From NCBI GenBank assembly GCA_963703945.1, contig CAVPGM010000009.1, forward strand, positions 210,125-274,124: a stretch of 64,000 bases of DNA, in the 5' to 3' direction. The DNA is from JALORV01 sp963703945. Its GTDB lineage: Bacteria > Pseudomonadota > Gammaproteobacteria > Burkholderiales > Burkholderiaceae_F. Position 1 is the first letter of the stretch, and each line of letters starts with the position of its first letter. Shown here piece by piece: positions 8,545 through 16,710 of this stretch. Under the pieces are notes generated by a model. It did not search any database and had not been told where the DNA came from. It was given only the letters and a program-made list of their open reading frames with translations. The position numbers and the translations under genes are program-made.

Positions 8545-8904
8545 TCAGCCTTGCGCGGGCCGGCGACTGAACCGCGAGGCAAGCCGGGCCGCAACCAAAG
8601 CAGGCAGTGCGAGGATCGCAAACATCGCCATTCCCAAAGGCCACAGGCTTCCGGCCTCGCCGTTGCGAACGCACATCGCCACGAACTGCGAAGCGAACAA
8701 CAGTAGTGGCCAGCGCCACGACCGGTCGGGATAGAAATATCCCAGGAGCGCCGCAGCAAGAATGGATGCCGGGTAGGTAAGCGTCCAATACGCTGATGCG
8801 TCCCACGCTTCGCGCCTGCCGGTGAGCATCGATGTGGCGATCCAGAGCGCCGCTCCGACAATGACTGCGACGAGGTGCGGGGCGAACACTCTGCGCGCTG
8901 TCAT
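8545..8904 (-). CDS. Small integral membrane protein, function unknown
   Basis: 119 residues with about four hydrophobic segments (residues 9-27, 42-58, 65-82, 87-106). No family was recognised. The start at 8904 is 9 nt after the VOC gene stop at 8914, and 15 nt separate its end from DUF1697, so it is likely cotranscribed with both. Confidence 0.7.
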   Translation of the reverse strand: MTARRVFAPHLVAVIVGAALWIATSMLTGRREAWDASAYWTLTYPASILAAALLGYFYPDRSWRWPLLLFASQFVAMCVRNGEAGSLWPLGMAMFAILALPALVAARLASRFSRRPAQG

Positions 8905-8913
8905 CGCCTTGTG

Positions 8914-9336
8914 TTAATCCTGGGCCACCCACTGAGGATTCCACGCCACTTCCCAAAGGTGCCCGTCAGGGTCCTGGAAGTAGCCCGCGTAACCGCCCCA
9001 AAAGGTGTCATGCGCTGGCTTCACGACAACTGCACCTGCCCTTGCAGCCTGGTCCATTACCACGTCGACTTCGACTTTGGAGGTGACGTTGTGCCCAAGG
9101 GTGAAGCCGGTCGGACTTGGGCTACCTACAGCAATCCCCGTATCGTGGGCAATGCTTTCTCTCGGCCAAAGCGCAAGCTTCAGACCGGACTGCAAGTCGA
9201 AAAACGCCACAGCGCCGTATTCGAACTCTGTGCCGACAATGCCTTCGGTCTTCAGGCCAAGACCGTCACGGTAGAACGCGACGGCCCTTTGAAGATCGTC
9301 AACGCCGAGAGTGATCAGCGTTATCCGAGGTTTCAT
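8914..9336 (-). CDS. VOC-family protein
   Basis: 140 residues. RITLITLGVDDLQRAVAFYRDGLGL and GYAGYFQDPDGHLWEVAWNP are the two halves of a VOC domain with the usual Glu ligand. It belongs to the glyoxalase-like/lactoylglutathione-lyase-like branch; substrate unknown. Confidence 0.9.
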   Translation of the reverse strand: MKPRITLITLGVDDLQRAVAFYRDGLGLKTEGIVGTEFEYGAVAFFDLQSGLKLALWPRESIAHDTGIAVGSPSPTGFTLGHNVTSKVEVDVVMDQAARAGAVVVKPAHDTFWGGYAGYFQDPDGHLWEVAWNPQWVAQD

Positions 9337-9360
9337 GCCGACATTCCGTTGACCGAAAGC

Positions 9361-9816
9361 TCAGGCCCCAAAGTATCCGACTCCACGGGCCATGAGAGCC
9401 GCGCACAGGAGAATCAGAACCACGCCAATCAGCTCCCAATGAACAATGGCGCGAATGGCACGTACCCTGGCGACGGCCACGGCTGGTGCGACACCCTGCT
9501 TCAGCGCCGCCCTCCAGGAGAGGAACTCCCTCGTCGGGTAGATCGACACCAGCCCAACGATCCCAAACAGGGAGAGCTTCGCAATGAAGGGCCAACTGTG
9601 AAAGTAATAGGCCGCGCCCTTCTCAAAATAGAACACCCTCAGCAGTCCCACAACAAGCACGGCGCCTGCTGCGGCACCGTAGACCTGATCGGTCACCAAA
9701 AGCCTCCGCGCGCCCGCGACGCTGAGTTCACCTCTAATCAGAACGAACTCTACGGCCAGCGACGCGACCAGGGCGAACGCGGCGACGTGGTGTAGGAATG
9801 CGAAAAGCGTGACCAT
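9361..9816 (-). CDS. DUF2214 family membrane protein
   Basis: 151 residues, four predicted membrane segments. FLHHVAAFALVASLAVEF, DQVYGAAAGAVLVVGLLRVFYFEKG and YPTREFLSWR are typical of DUF2214. It resides in the inner membrane; function unknown. It follows the ABM gene across a 47-nt spacer with attC-like boxes. Confidence 0.88.
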   Translation of the reverse strand: MVTLFAFLHHVAAFALVASLAVEFVLIRGELSVAGARRLLVTDQVYGAAAGAVLVVGLLRVFYFEKGAAYYFHSWPFIAKLSLFGIVGLVSIYPTREFLSWRAALKQGVAPAVAVARVRAIRAIVHWELIGVVLILLCAALMARGVGYFGA

Positions 9817-9833
9817 GGCGCTGACTCAGTGGG

Positions 9834-9859
9834 GCCTGACTTCGAACGCGTTGTTGGGC
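9834..9859 (-). repeat. attC-like half site (candidate cassette recombination site remnant)
   Basis: On the minus strand, just after the ABM stop, GCCCAAC is followed by AACGCGTTCGAA and GTCAGGC, then the DUF2214 start 17 nt later. The left box fits RYYYAAC; the right box misses GTTRRRY by one base. The length (26 nt) is far below a full attC, so at best a shortened remnant. Confidence 0.3.
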
Positions 9860-9863
9860 GCCA

Positions 9864-10187
9864 TCATTCGACAACGTCGTAATGCCTGACCCGCTGATCG
9901 TATTCCAGCATCATCGCGCGCACGTGGTCGGGTACGACTGCGGCCTCGACGTCGGCGCCGGCGAACTTTTCGATCGCGGCCATTGATTCCCACCGGGTCA
10001 CGACAAGAAATTCGGTTCCGGTTGGCAGGTCGCGTTTCAAAATCACAGCGTCGACGAAACCGTTGATGCGCCGCAGGGCCGGAAGCGTTTCGGCCCGCAA
10101 ATGCTTCTCGTACGCTGCGGCCTCAGCTGTCTTTGCCAGGCCGCGCCAGTGCCGGGAAATCATTTCGCCGATGTTCCAAATAGTCAA
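9864..10187 (-). CDS. Antibiotic-biosynthesis monooxygenase (ABM) domain protein
   Basis: 107-residue ferredoxin-like fold protein with MISRHWRGLAKTAEAAAYEKHL, FLVVTRWESMAAIEKFAG and HVRAMMLEYDQRVRHYDV. ABM proteins include small cofactor-free oxygenases and many uncharacterised members. Start at 10187 or, equally well, Met9 at 10163. Confidence 0.85.
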   Translation of the reverse strand: MTIWNIGEMISRHWRGLAKTAEAAAYEKHLRAETLPALRRINGFVDAVILKRDLPTGTEFLVVTRWESMAAIEKFAGADVEAAVVPDHVRAMMLEYDQRVRHYDVVE

Positions 10188-10202
10188 TGCCCGGGTTTTG
10201 CA

Positions 10203-10493
10203 TCACTCGGATTGCTCCTCGGAGTCGACACCCGCCCGGTCCTCTCGCTCGCGCACCATCCAATAGGAAACGCCGAGTGCCAGCGTGATCGCCGCCAAGC
10301 CGAACAGTCTGCGCCGCATCCACGCTTCCCAGGTCAAGAACGATGAACTTCCTGGAATGGCGAGAAGGGCTATCAGGAGCACTATCTCCGCTTGAATGAG
10401 GCTCTGTTCACGCTTCACGACATATTGAAGGGTGTGATTGAACTCCAGTGCAATCAGGAGCGTCGGTATTTCGCCGAACACCACCTGGTTCAC
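10203..10493 (-). CDS. PsiE-like small membrane protein, possibly frameshifted at its start
   Basis: 96 residues with two hydrophobic segments (residues ~7-25 and 37-48) and a third near 65-80. LIALEFNHTLQYVV and IQAEIVLLIALLAI resemble the phosphate-starvation-inducible PsiE domain, though the match is only by eye. An ATG at 10536 with MEPDELITLYTR lies in another frame, and a slip in the CGCGCG run near 10503 would join it. It ends 15 nt before the ABM gene. Confidence 0.5.
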   Translation of the reverse strand: MNQVVFGEIPTLLIALEFNHTLQYVVKREQSLIQAEIVLLIALLAIPGSSSFLTWEAWMRRRLFGLAAITLALGVSYWMVREREDRAGVDSEEQSE

Positions 10494-10640
10494 TCCAAGC
10501 GCGCGTGTAGAGCGTGATCAGCTCATCCGGTTCCATATTTACCCCTTGCCCTTGCAACCGTTAGGCCCGATCGCGCGGCGCGTCTTTGCCAGCTCGCCCA
10601 GGGTGACCTTGGTGCCGTTCACACTCATCGTCGGCCGCAC

Positions 10641-11732
10641 CTACGAGTCTTCCTGAACGGAGAACGCAGCATTGAACGCGTTGATCGCTTCCGCGCTCGT
10701 AAAGAGCCGTCTCGGATGCGGATGCGTGCGTGCCATTAAGAGCCGGCGCAATTCGCCTCTTCGTGCGGCAAACCGCAGAACTATTGCTGCGCTTCGTTCG
10801 CTGGGTTCGCCACTGCCCGCATCGACTTCGAGCTCTGCGATCAGCGCGGAACGCGGCGGTCTTTGCAGCAGGAACTTTCGCATTCCGGCCTCGTAGTTTT
10901 CGCGCTCCGCGGGAGCGAGGTAATCCCGCACAATTGTTTGTACACACAACACGAACAGGTCTTCCGGTAAAGCTTCAAGCCTGGCGGCTGCGTTCCCCAG
11001 CGGGCAAGCTTCGAGGCGCGGTGCATCGGGAGCGGAGCTCGCAGAGGTGAACAACTCGATCGCTTGCTCCAGCCGAGCGAGCCGCGCCCGGTCGCTCGGC
11101 CATGTGCACGCACGCAACCACGTCGCATCGTCGTGATGACGAACGTCGAGCGGTGCCACATCCAATCCGAGTCGCAGCGAGACCACAGGGCGGGGTCCGA
11201 CGGGGATCGGATCGCCGGACGAATCGGTCCACAGAGCGGGCAAAGCGTCTGCGATCAGGTTCAGTCCAGCGCTGGTACCGAGGTCGACAAGGGCAAGCGA
11301 GCGTCGCTCGCCCGCTGACCACACCAGGTGCGCGGGCCACAACCAGGTGACTGCGCGCGTCGTTTCGTTGGTCTGGACGAAACGCCCGCTCAATGCGCTC
11401 GGGAAGCGCGTGCCCCTCAACGAAATCGCTGCCATGAACGCCGCGCGAGTCAGCGCTTCGATTTCGGGGACATCCTTAGCGAGCGCGTCATGCAGGGGAT
11501 GCGTCTTTCCCTCGCACAGCGCGTCATAGCGCAGAGCGGCGAGCAAAAGCAGCGGTCGCTCGTAGCTTGCACCGAAGGAGCGGCCGGCCCAGATCTCTTC
11601 CAGTCGCGCGCCAAAATCACCGCGAACGGCATCCACGAACAGAGCCAGCGCTCGTTCGTACACGGGTTCGCGATCCTTCAGGAACTCGGCTTGCCGCAGG
11701 AGCTCGCGCGAAATGTCGTCGATCGTGCTCAC
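10641..11732 (-). CDS. DUF2332 family protein
   Basis: 363 residues, full family length. Marks are RELLRQAEFLKDREPVYERA at the N-terminus, RFVQTNETTRAVTWLWP, the loop LALVDLGTSAGLNLIAD (Rossmann-like, resembling a methyltransferase motif I), and a final RTHPHPRRL. The DUF is annotated in databases without function; a SAM-dependent role is only an inference. Cytoplasmic. Confidence 0.9.
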   Translation of the reverse strand: MSTIDDISRELLRQAEFLKDREPVYERALALFVDAVRGDFGARLEEIWAGRSFGASYERPLLLLAALRYDALCEGKTHPLHDALAKDVPEIEALTRAAFMAAISLRGTRFPSALSGRFVQTNETTRAVTWLWPAHLVWSAGERRSLALVDLGTSAGLNLIADALPALWTDSSGDPIPVGPRPVVSLRLGLDVAPLDVRHHDDATWLRACTWPSDRARLARLEQAIELFTSASSAPDAPRLEACPLGNAAARLEALPEDLFVLCVQTIVRDYLAPAERENYEAGMRKFLLQRPPRSALIAELEVDAGSGEPSERSAAIVLRFAARRGELRRLLMARTHPHPRRLFTSAEAINAFNAAFSVQEDS

Positions 11733-11794
11733 GGCTCACCTGCGGATCGACGACCTCGGCAACCAGAAGCACGATGCCTCATGGTCCCGTCCGG

Positions 11795-12307
11795 TCATTC
11801 ACCTTCCCAGTAGCCCGCGCGCGACGAAAAATGACCAAAGTACGGAAAAGTCGCTGACGCTGCGCCACCGGTGAACTCCGCGATGACACCGAATTTTCCT
11901 GAGTCCGGATACTCCCAGATCTCCGGTGCGCGCTGCGTGCTGACGGCAAGGTAGCGTAGCTCCTCTTGTCCCGTGTTGACGATCTGGTGTGCCGTCTCCG
12001 GTCCACCAGCGACGCACGCGACGATGTCGCCAGCACGCAGCGGGTATGTCTCGGCGCCGATTCTTATCTCGCCAGTGCCTTGCAGCACAAAGAACATCTC
12101 TTCATTGACACGATGGCTGTGGCGCGGGAAGGCACGCTTGCCCGGCGGCACGGCAGTTATGTTGTAGCCGAGCTGTTTCGCGCCGACGAGAGGTCCGATT
12201 CTCGCAAAACGTGCTTCAAATCGGTCCGCCGCCGATGTCGGGACGGCGGCTGCCGCGGCCCGCGGTTGAAACTCGACATCGGCGATATTGACCAAGGGCT
12301 TCGTCAT
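11795..12307 (-). CDS. Cupin-domain protein
   Basis: 170-residue single cupin. Metal-site motifs are PRHSHRVNEEMFFVLQGTGE (motif 1, His/His/Glu) and AHQIVNTGQEELRYLAV (motif 2). Similar cupins bind sugars or act as isomerases/dioxygenases; no substrate is evident. The 260 bp upstream to the TIR gene contain no recognised gene. Confidence 0.87.
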   Translation of the reverse strand: MTKPLVNIADVEFQPRAAAAAVPTSAADRFEARFARIGPLVGAKQLGYNITAVPPGKRAFPRHSHRVNEEMFFVLQGTGEIRIGAETYPLRAGDIVACVAGGPETAHQIVNTGQEELRYLAVSTQRAPEIWEYPDSGKFGVIAEFTGGAASATFPYFGHFSSRAGYWEGE

Positions 12308-12567
12308 CTGAGACCTCCATCACGCGAGCGCCGCTCGACAATCCACTGGGACCATCTGGAAGAGGCCGAACAGTATGGGGAAAGCCCATTGCTGAAAAGC
12401 CAGCCCTGGTGGAGATCTGCCGGCACCGCAGGCGCCCGAACCCGCGGCAGGAGCATGAATATGCAGTAGTCGCCGACGCGCTTCGCACCTAGACTCACAA
12501 AGCTGGGCTATGGAGTCCATTGACCGCGGGAATCGAGCCGGTCTGCCGCGGGCAACTGGAGGTGGCG

Positions 12568-13686
12568 ATGGCCGACATCTTTGTTAGCTACTCGCGTCAG
12601 GACAAGGCGCGTGCGGCGCAATTTGTCGAGTTGCTCGAGGGTTTCGGGTGGAACGTCTTCTGGGACCAGGAAACCCGCGCCGGAACCATCTGGCCGAAAG
12701 TTCTTGAAGACGAACTGGGCCTCGCGCGCTGCCTGCTGGTGCTTTGGACCACCAATTCGGTTGCGAGCCGCTGGGTACGCATCGAGGCGTACGAGGCGCT
12801 GCAGGGCGACAAGCTGCTGCCGGTGCGGCTGGAAGACGTCAAGCCGCCGATGGAGTTCCGGCAGACGCAGACATTTGATCTGCTTGGCTGGGCCGGTGAG
12901 CGCGACGATCCGCGGCTGGATCACTTGATTGCCGATCTTTGCTCCCTGGCAAAACTCGAACCGAGGAAGGGAACGATCGGGCCTGCCACCTTGAATGCAG
13001 TGCGGACTCTCGTGCCGGCAACGCTGGGGGTCAGTACCTGGCAGGCGCCGGGCACCCTGCCGGGCGCGCCTGACTTCAGCGGGCAACATGCACCGACTTA
13101 TCGCAGCGTCGGTGTGGCAGTGCCGACATTGACTCCACACACGCAGGAGCCGTCCCGGGCCGAGCGCACCACTCGAGCGGAGACACTGCCATTTGTAGAC
13201 ACTCAGGTCGTGAAGAGCGAGGCCGCGCCAACTGCCGCACCGGGCTCCCGCGCATCAGAGAACGATGTCCAAACGGTGAATACGGCCGGCGCGAACGCAG
13301 CAACGGCCGCGGCGGCGATCGCGTCCGATCGACTTCGCCGGCGGGCGGCGTGGGGCCTCGGATTTGCAGTGGTGGTCCTCGCCGGCGTGTGGATCGCCAG
13401 AACCATGGTCGGACCGGACAAGGCGCCCATCAAGGATGATCCGTTCAAACCAGCGATGACAGCCGACGTACCAGCTCCGAACAAGTCGACCGCGGTAGTC
13501 ACGGAGCCGGCCCCGCCGACCATCATCACAACCCCGCCGGTCACGGCCGCGAAGCCGACGACCTCCGTCGCTCGCCCCCATTCCCCTTCCAGCCGCTGCA
13601 TCGAAATCACCGAGCGATTCCAGCAGACTGGCCAGCTGACTGCCGAAGAGCGGCAGTTCCTCAGCAGCAAGGAGTGCGCACGATGA
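12568..13686 (+). CDS. Membrane-anchored TIR-domain protein
   Basis: 372 residues. The TIR domain (1-130) begins ADIFVSYSRQDKARAAQFV; SRWVRIEAYEAL holds Glu73 in a WxxxE motif at the place of the catalytic Glu of bacterial TIR NADases. A long Ala/Thr/Pro-rich linker follows, then RLRRR and one membrane helix (261-279), so the TIR side should be cytoplasmic. The tail outside (280-372) is Pro/Thr-rich and ends in a Cys-bounded helix (Cys344, Cys370). GGAGG precedes the ATG at 12568; an in-frame codon at 12520 lacks a site. The stop overlaps the OmpA lipoprotein start (ATGA). Known bacterial TIRs hydrolyse NAD in phage defence or virulence; an envelope role is inferred here. Confidence 0.85.
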   Translation: MADIFVSYSRQDKARAAQFVELLEGFGWNVFWDQETRAGTIWPKVLEDELGLARCLLVLWTTNSVASRWVRIEAYEALQGDKLLPVRLEDVKPPMEFRQTQTFDLLGWAGERDDPRLDHLIADLCSLAKLEPRKGTIGPATLNAVRTLVPATLGVSTWQAPGTLPGAPDFSGQHAPTYRSVGVAVPTLTPHTQEPSRAERTTRAETLPFVDTQVVKSEAAPTAAPGSRASENDVQTVNTAGANAATAAAAIASDRLRRRAAWGLGFAVVVLAGVWIARTMVGPDKAPIKDDPFKPAMTADVPAPNKSTAVVTEPAPPTIITTPPVTAAKPTTSVARPHSPSSRCIEITERFQQTGQLTAEERQFLSSKECAR

Positions 13687-14981
13687 ACGAGCCTTCGCAA
13701 CGTCTTGGATTCCCGTCCCGGTGCGCAGCGGGCTTGGTGGTCTGCCTTGGCATCACGGCGGTGATGAGCGCGTGTTCGACGCCTCCGCAGCCCGCACAGG
13801 CGCCCACGTCGCCTGCACCTGCCGCCGCACCACCGCCGGCACCGGCCCCAGCTCCCGTCGCCGCGCCGCCCCCGGCGCCGATACCTGTGCTCCCGCTCGA
13901 CGCAGCGCTGCTCGACGCCGCCGGCAAGCTGTTCTCGGCCGCGTCGAGCGCGCTCGGCGCCCCGCCAGCACAGCGCCTGCTGGTCATCGATCCTCTGGTG
14001 GATGCCGTGTCCTACACGGAGAGCGTCACCACACGGTCGATGGAAGCGAAGATCCAGGACCTGGTGCGCAGCAAGTACCCGGGCTTCAACGTGCAGCCGA
14101 TTTCGCGCACCAGCATCGGCCAGGCCCCGATCGTGCTGGTCGGTACCTTCACTGCCATTGACCTGAAGAACCAGGTCGGCGGCCAGCGCGAGGCCTTTCG
14201 CATCTGCCTTGCACTCGCGGATCTGAAGTCGGGACTGATCGTGGCCAAGGGCGTGGCGCGGGCGCAGATCGAAGGCGTCGACCAGACGCCGTTGCCGCAC
14301 CTGCAGGACGCGCCGACCTGGGCCAAGGATCCGGCCGTCGATGCCTATGTGCGAACCTGCCAGGCCACCAAGCCGGGGGACCGGATCGATCCCGCGTATC
14401 TCGACGGCATCCTCGCCGCCTCACTGATTGCCGAGGCCAGCGCGTTGCAGGATCGCGGGCGGTACCAGGAAGCGGTGGAGCTTTATCGCAGCGCGCTCAG
14501 CTTGCCGAAGGGCGACCAGCTGCGTGTGTACAACGGCATCTACACCGCGACCTGGAAGCTCGGGCGCCGCGCCGATGCCGAGCAAGCCTTCGGCGAAGCG
14601 GTGCGTGTGGGTCTCACCAGCAACCGGCTCGGAGTGAAGTTCCTGTTCCGGCCCGGCTCGACCGACTTCGTGTCCGACCCGCGACTCTCGGCACCGTACC
14701 CGATGTGGCTGACGCAGATTGCGCAGAAGGCAACGGCGCAGTCCGCCTGCCTGAATATCGTCGGGCACACCAGTCCGACCGGGCCCGAGCCGCTGAATGA
14801 GCGTCTGTCGGTTCTGCGCGCGGAGAACGTGAAGACTCGTCTCGAGCGCGAATCACCGCAGCTGAAGGGCCGCGTGATCGCGAGCGGAGTCGGCTCGAAG
14901 GAAAAACTCGTGGGCACCGGCACCGACGACCTGCGCGACGCACTCGATCGCCGCGTCGAGTTCAAGACGGTGCCGTGCTAG
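13683..14981 (+). CDS. OmpA-family lipoprotein with FlgO-like and TPR-like regions
   Basis: 432 residues. The signal peptide ends in a lipobox (VMSAC, Cys31), so a lipoprotein. A Pro/Ala linker (34-66) is followed by a FlgO/CsgG-like segment (about 93-190: LLVIDPLVDAVSYTESVTTR, PIVLVGTFTAID), a TPR-like helical repeat region (about 240-310: RGRYQEAVELYRSAL, KLGRRADAEQAFGEA), and an OmpA-type peptidoglycan-binding domain (315-432) ending in ALDRRVEFKTV. It overlaps the TIR gene by 4 nt and is surely cotranslated with it. Together they may span from cytoplasm to cell wall. Confidence 0.87.
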   Translation: MNEPSQRLGFPSRCAAGLVVCLGITAVMSACSTPPQPAQAPTSPAPAAAPPPAPAPAPVAAPPPAPIPVLPLDAALLDAAGKLFSAASSALGAPPAQRLLVIDPLVDAVSYTESVTTRSMEAKIQDLVRSKYPGFNVQPISRTSIGQAPIVLVGTFTAIDLKNQVGGQREAFRICLALADLKSGLIVAKGVARAQIEGVDQTPLPHLQDAPTWAKDPAVDAYVRTCQATKPGDRIDPAYLDGILAASLIAEASALQDRGRYQEAVELYRSALSLPKGDQLRVYNGIYTATWKLGRRADAEQAFGEAVRVGLTSNRLGVKFLFRPGSTDFVSDPRLSAPYPMWLTQIAQKATAQSACLNIVGHTSPTGPEPLNERLSVLRAENVKTRLERESPQLKGRVIASGVGSKEKLVGTGTDDLRDALDRRVEFKTVPC

Positions 14982-15263
14982 GCGAGTGCGGAGCAAACGA
15001 CGGCCGTCGGCCCTGAGCGGTCCTCAGTAGCCGCCGAAAGCGGCCGCGGCTTTCATCCCGAAGACTGACATACGCCCGATCGACAGAACGCGACCCCATC
15101 TTGGCGTGCGTCAAGGCACACCCAGACACTCCGGTGCGCCACACTCGTGCCGTTGAACATCGCTTCAATGTGCGGGCGGTTATGATCCGCCGCCACCGAG
15201 CGGTCCGCCGAGCCGATGCTCGCCCTCCTCGGCACGTCCGCCGCCAACCTCCAGAGAGACTGA

Positions 15264-16692
15264 ATGAAAGCTTTCCCCTCTGCTCGACCTCGCAGCAAAC
15301 TTCCCATCGTTGTCGTCCTCATCCTGATCGTCGTCGCCGCCATGGCCGGCGGCGCTTATTACCTGTCGCCACGCTTCGAATCCGAGCCGCCGCAGATCAC
15401 CGTCTCGCCCAATGTCGATGTGCTGGGCGTGGCACCACTTGAGATCCAGGTCACCGACAAGGGGACGGGCTTGAGATCTGTAACGGCGACACTGTCCCAA
15501 GGCGGGACCGAGCTCAGCCTCGCATCCGAGCGGTTCGACAGACCCGTGAACGAGAAGAAGATTGCGGTGGCCCTGGCGAAGGTGCCCGGCGTGAAGGAAG
15601 GACCGGCCGTGCTTCGCGTCACCGCACGCGATGCCTCGCTGTGGCATTCCTTCAGCGGCAACGAGGCCGTGCTGGAGAAGAAGTTCACGATCGACATCAC
15701 GCCGCCCACGCTGGAGCTCATCGCCGACGACCGCTACGTCAATTTCGGCGGCGTGGGCGTGATCGTCTACAAGGCGTCGGCGGACACGGCGACCAGCGGA
15801 GTGAAGATCGGCGACTACTACTTCCCGGGTTTCCCCGGCCAGGTGAAGGGCCATCCGGACCACTTCCTGGCCCTCTTCGCGCACCCGTACGACACCCCGC
15901 CGGAGGCGAGGCCCACGCTGGTCGCCACCGACAAAGCCGGCAACACGCGCGAGATGCGACTCGCCTACGAGCTCAAGAACGTCAAGTACAAGAAGAGCAC
16001 CCTCGCCATATCGGACAGCTTCCTGCACAACAAGATCGCGCCGCTGCTCACCGACGCCGCCGCACGCGAGGGCGCGCCGAAGGACGTCTTCCTCGCCGTG
16101 AACCGGCGGCTGCGGAAGGAGAACGAGGACCGCATCACCGCGATCACGAAGAAGGCCACACCCTCAATGCTGTGGAAGGACGCGTTCGCCCAACTCAGCA
16201 ACTCGAAGGTCGAGGCGAACTTCGCGGACCAGCGGACGTACACCTACAACGGCGTAGCCAATCGATGCCGCGTACCACCTCGGCTACGACCTCTCGGTGA
16301 CGAAGAACTACCCGGTCGAAGCCTCCAACAGCGGCACGGTGGCCTTCACCGGCGACCTGGGCATCTACGGCAACACAGTGATCCTCGACCACGGCCTCGG
16401 CCTGTTCACCCTCTACGGCCATCTCAGCTCGATCGACGTCAAGGCGGGCGATTCGGTCGCCAAGCGCCAGATCCTCGGCAAGACAGGTGAGACAGGGCTT
16501 GCCGCCGGCGATCACCTGCATTTCGGCGTCTATCTCGACGGCGTCGCGGTGCTGCCGGTGGAGTGGTGGGACCAGAAGTGGATCGACGACAACATCAAGC
16601 CCAAGCTGGAAGGACGGAGCGGGCTGGAGATCGCCGAGGCGCAGCAGCCGGCGAAGGGAGCGCGGAAGGGCGGGTCGAAGCGACGGCGATAG
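15264..16692 (+). CDS. M23 family metallopeptidase, frameshifted as written
   Basis: Membrane-anchored periplasmic peptidoglycan endopeptidase (LytM/M23). One N-terminal helix (13-35), a long beta-rich region, then the peptidase domain. An extra A at 16260-16261 breaks the frame inside the domain: removing it gives VAIDAAYHLGYDLSV, which supplies the first zinc His and Asp. The second frame has LYGHLSSIDVKAGD and GDHLHFGVYLDG, the other zinc site residues. The C-terminal tail is Lys/Arg-rich. It is in the same direction as the TIR-OmpA pair, 282 bp downstream, and could act on the same cell-wall layer. The break is probably sequence error. Confidence 0.87.
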
Positions 16693-16709
16693 TCGTTTCC
16701 GAAGCGACT
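16691..16709. terminator. Hairpin between convergent M23 and RND genes
   Basis: AGTCGTTT-CCG-AAGCGACT forms an 8-bp stem (one GU pair) with a 3-nt loop between the two convergent stop codons. T-tracts are short on both sides, so it is a weak bidirectional terminator candidate. Confidence 0.4.
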
Positions 16710-16710
16710 T

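Noticed and set aside
12308..12567. Short minus-strand frames before the cupin gene
   Set aside because: No ribosome site or recognised family, and they overlap each other in three frames.
13203..14300. A 365-codon minus-strand frame opposite the TIR and OmpA genes
   Set aside because: Arg/His-rich composition and no motif; it is the antisense shadow of two well-supported genes.
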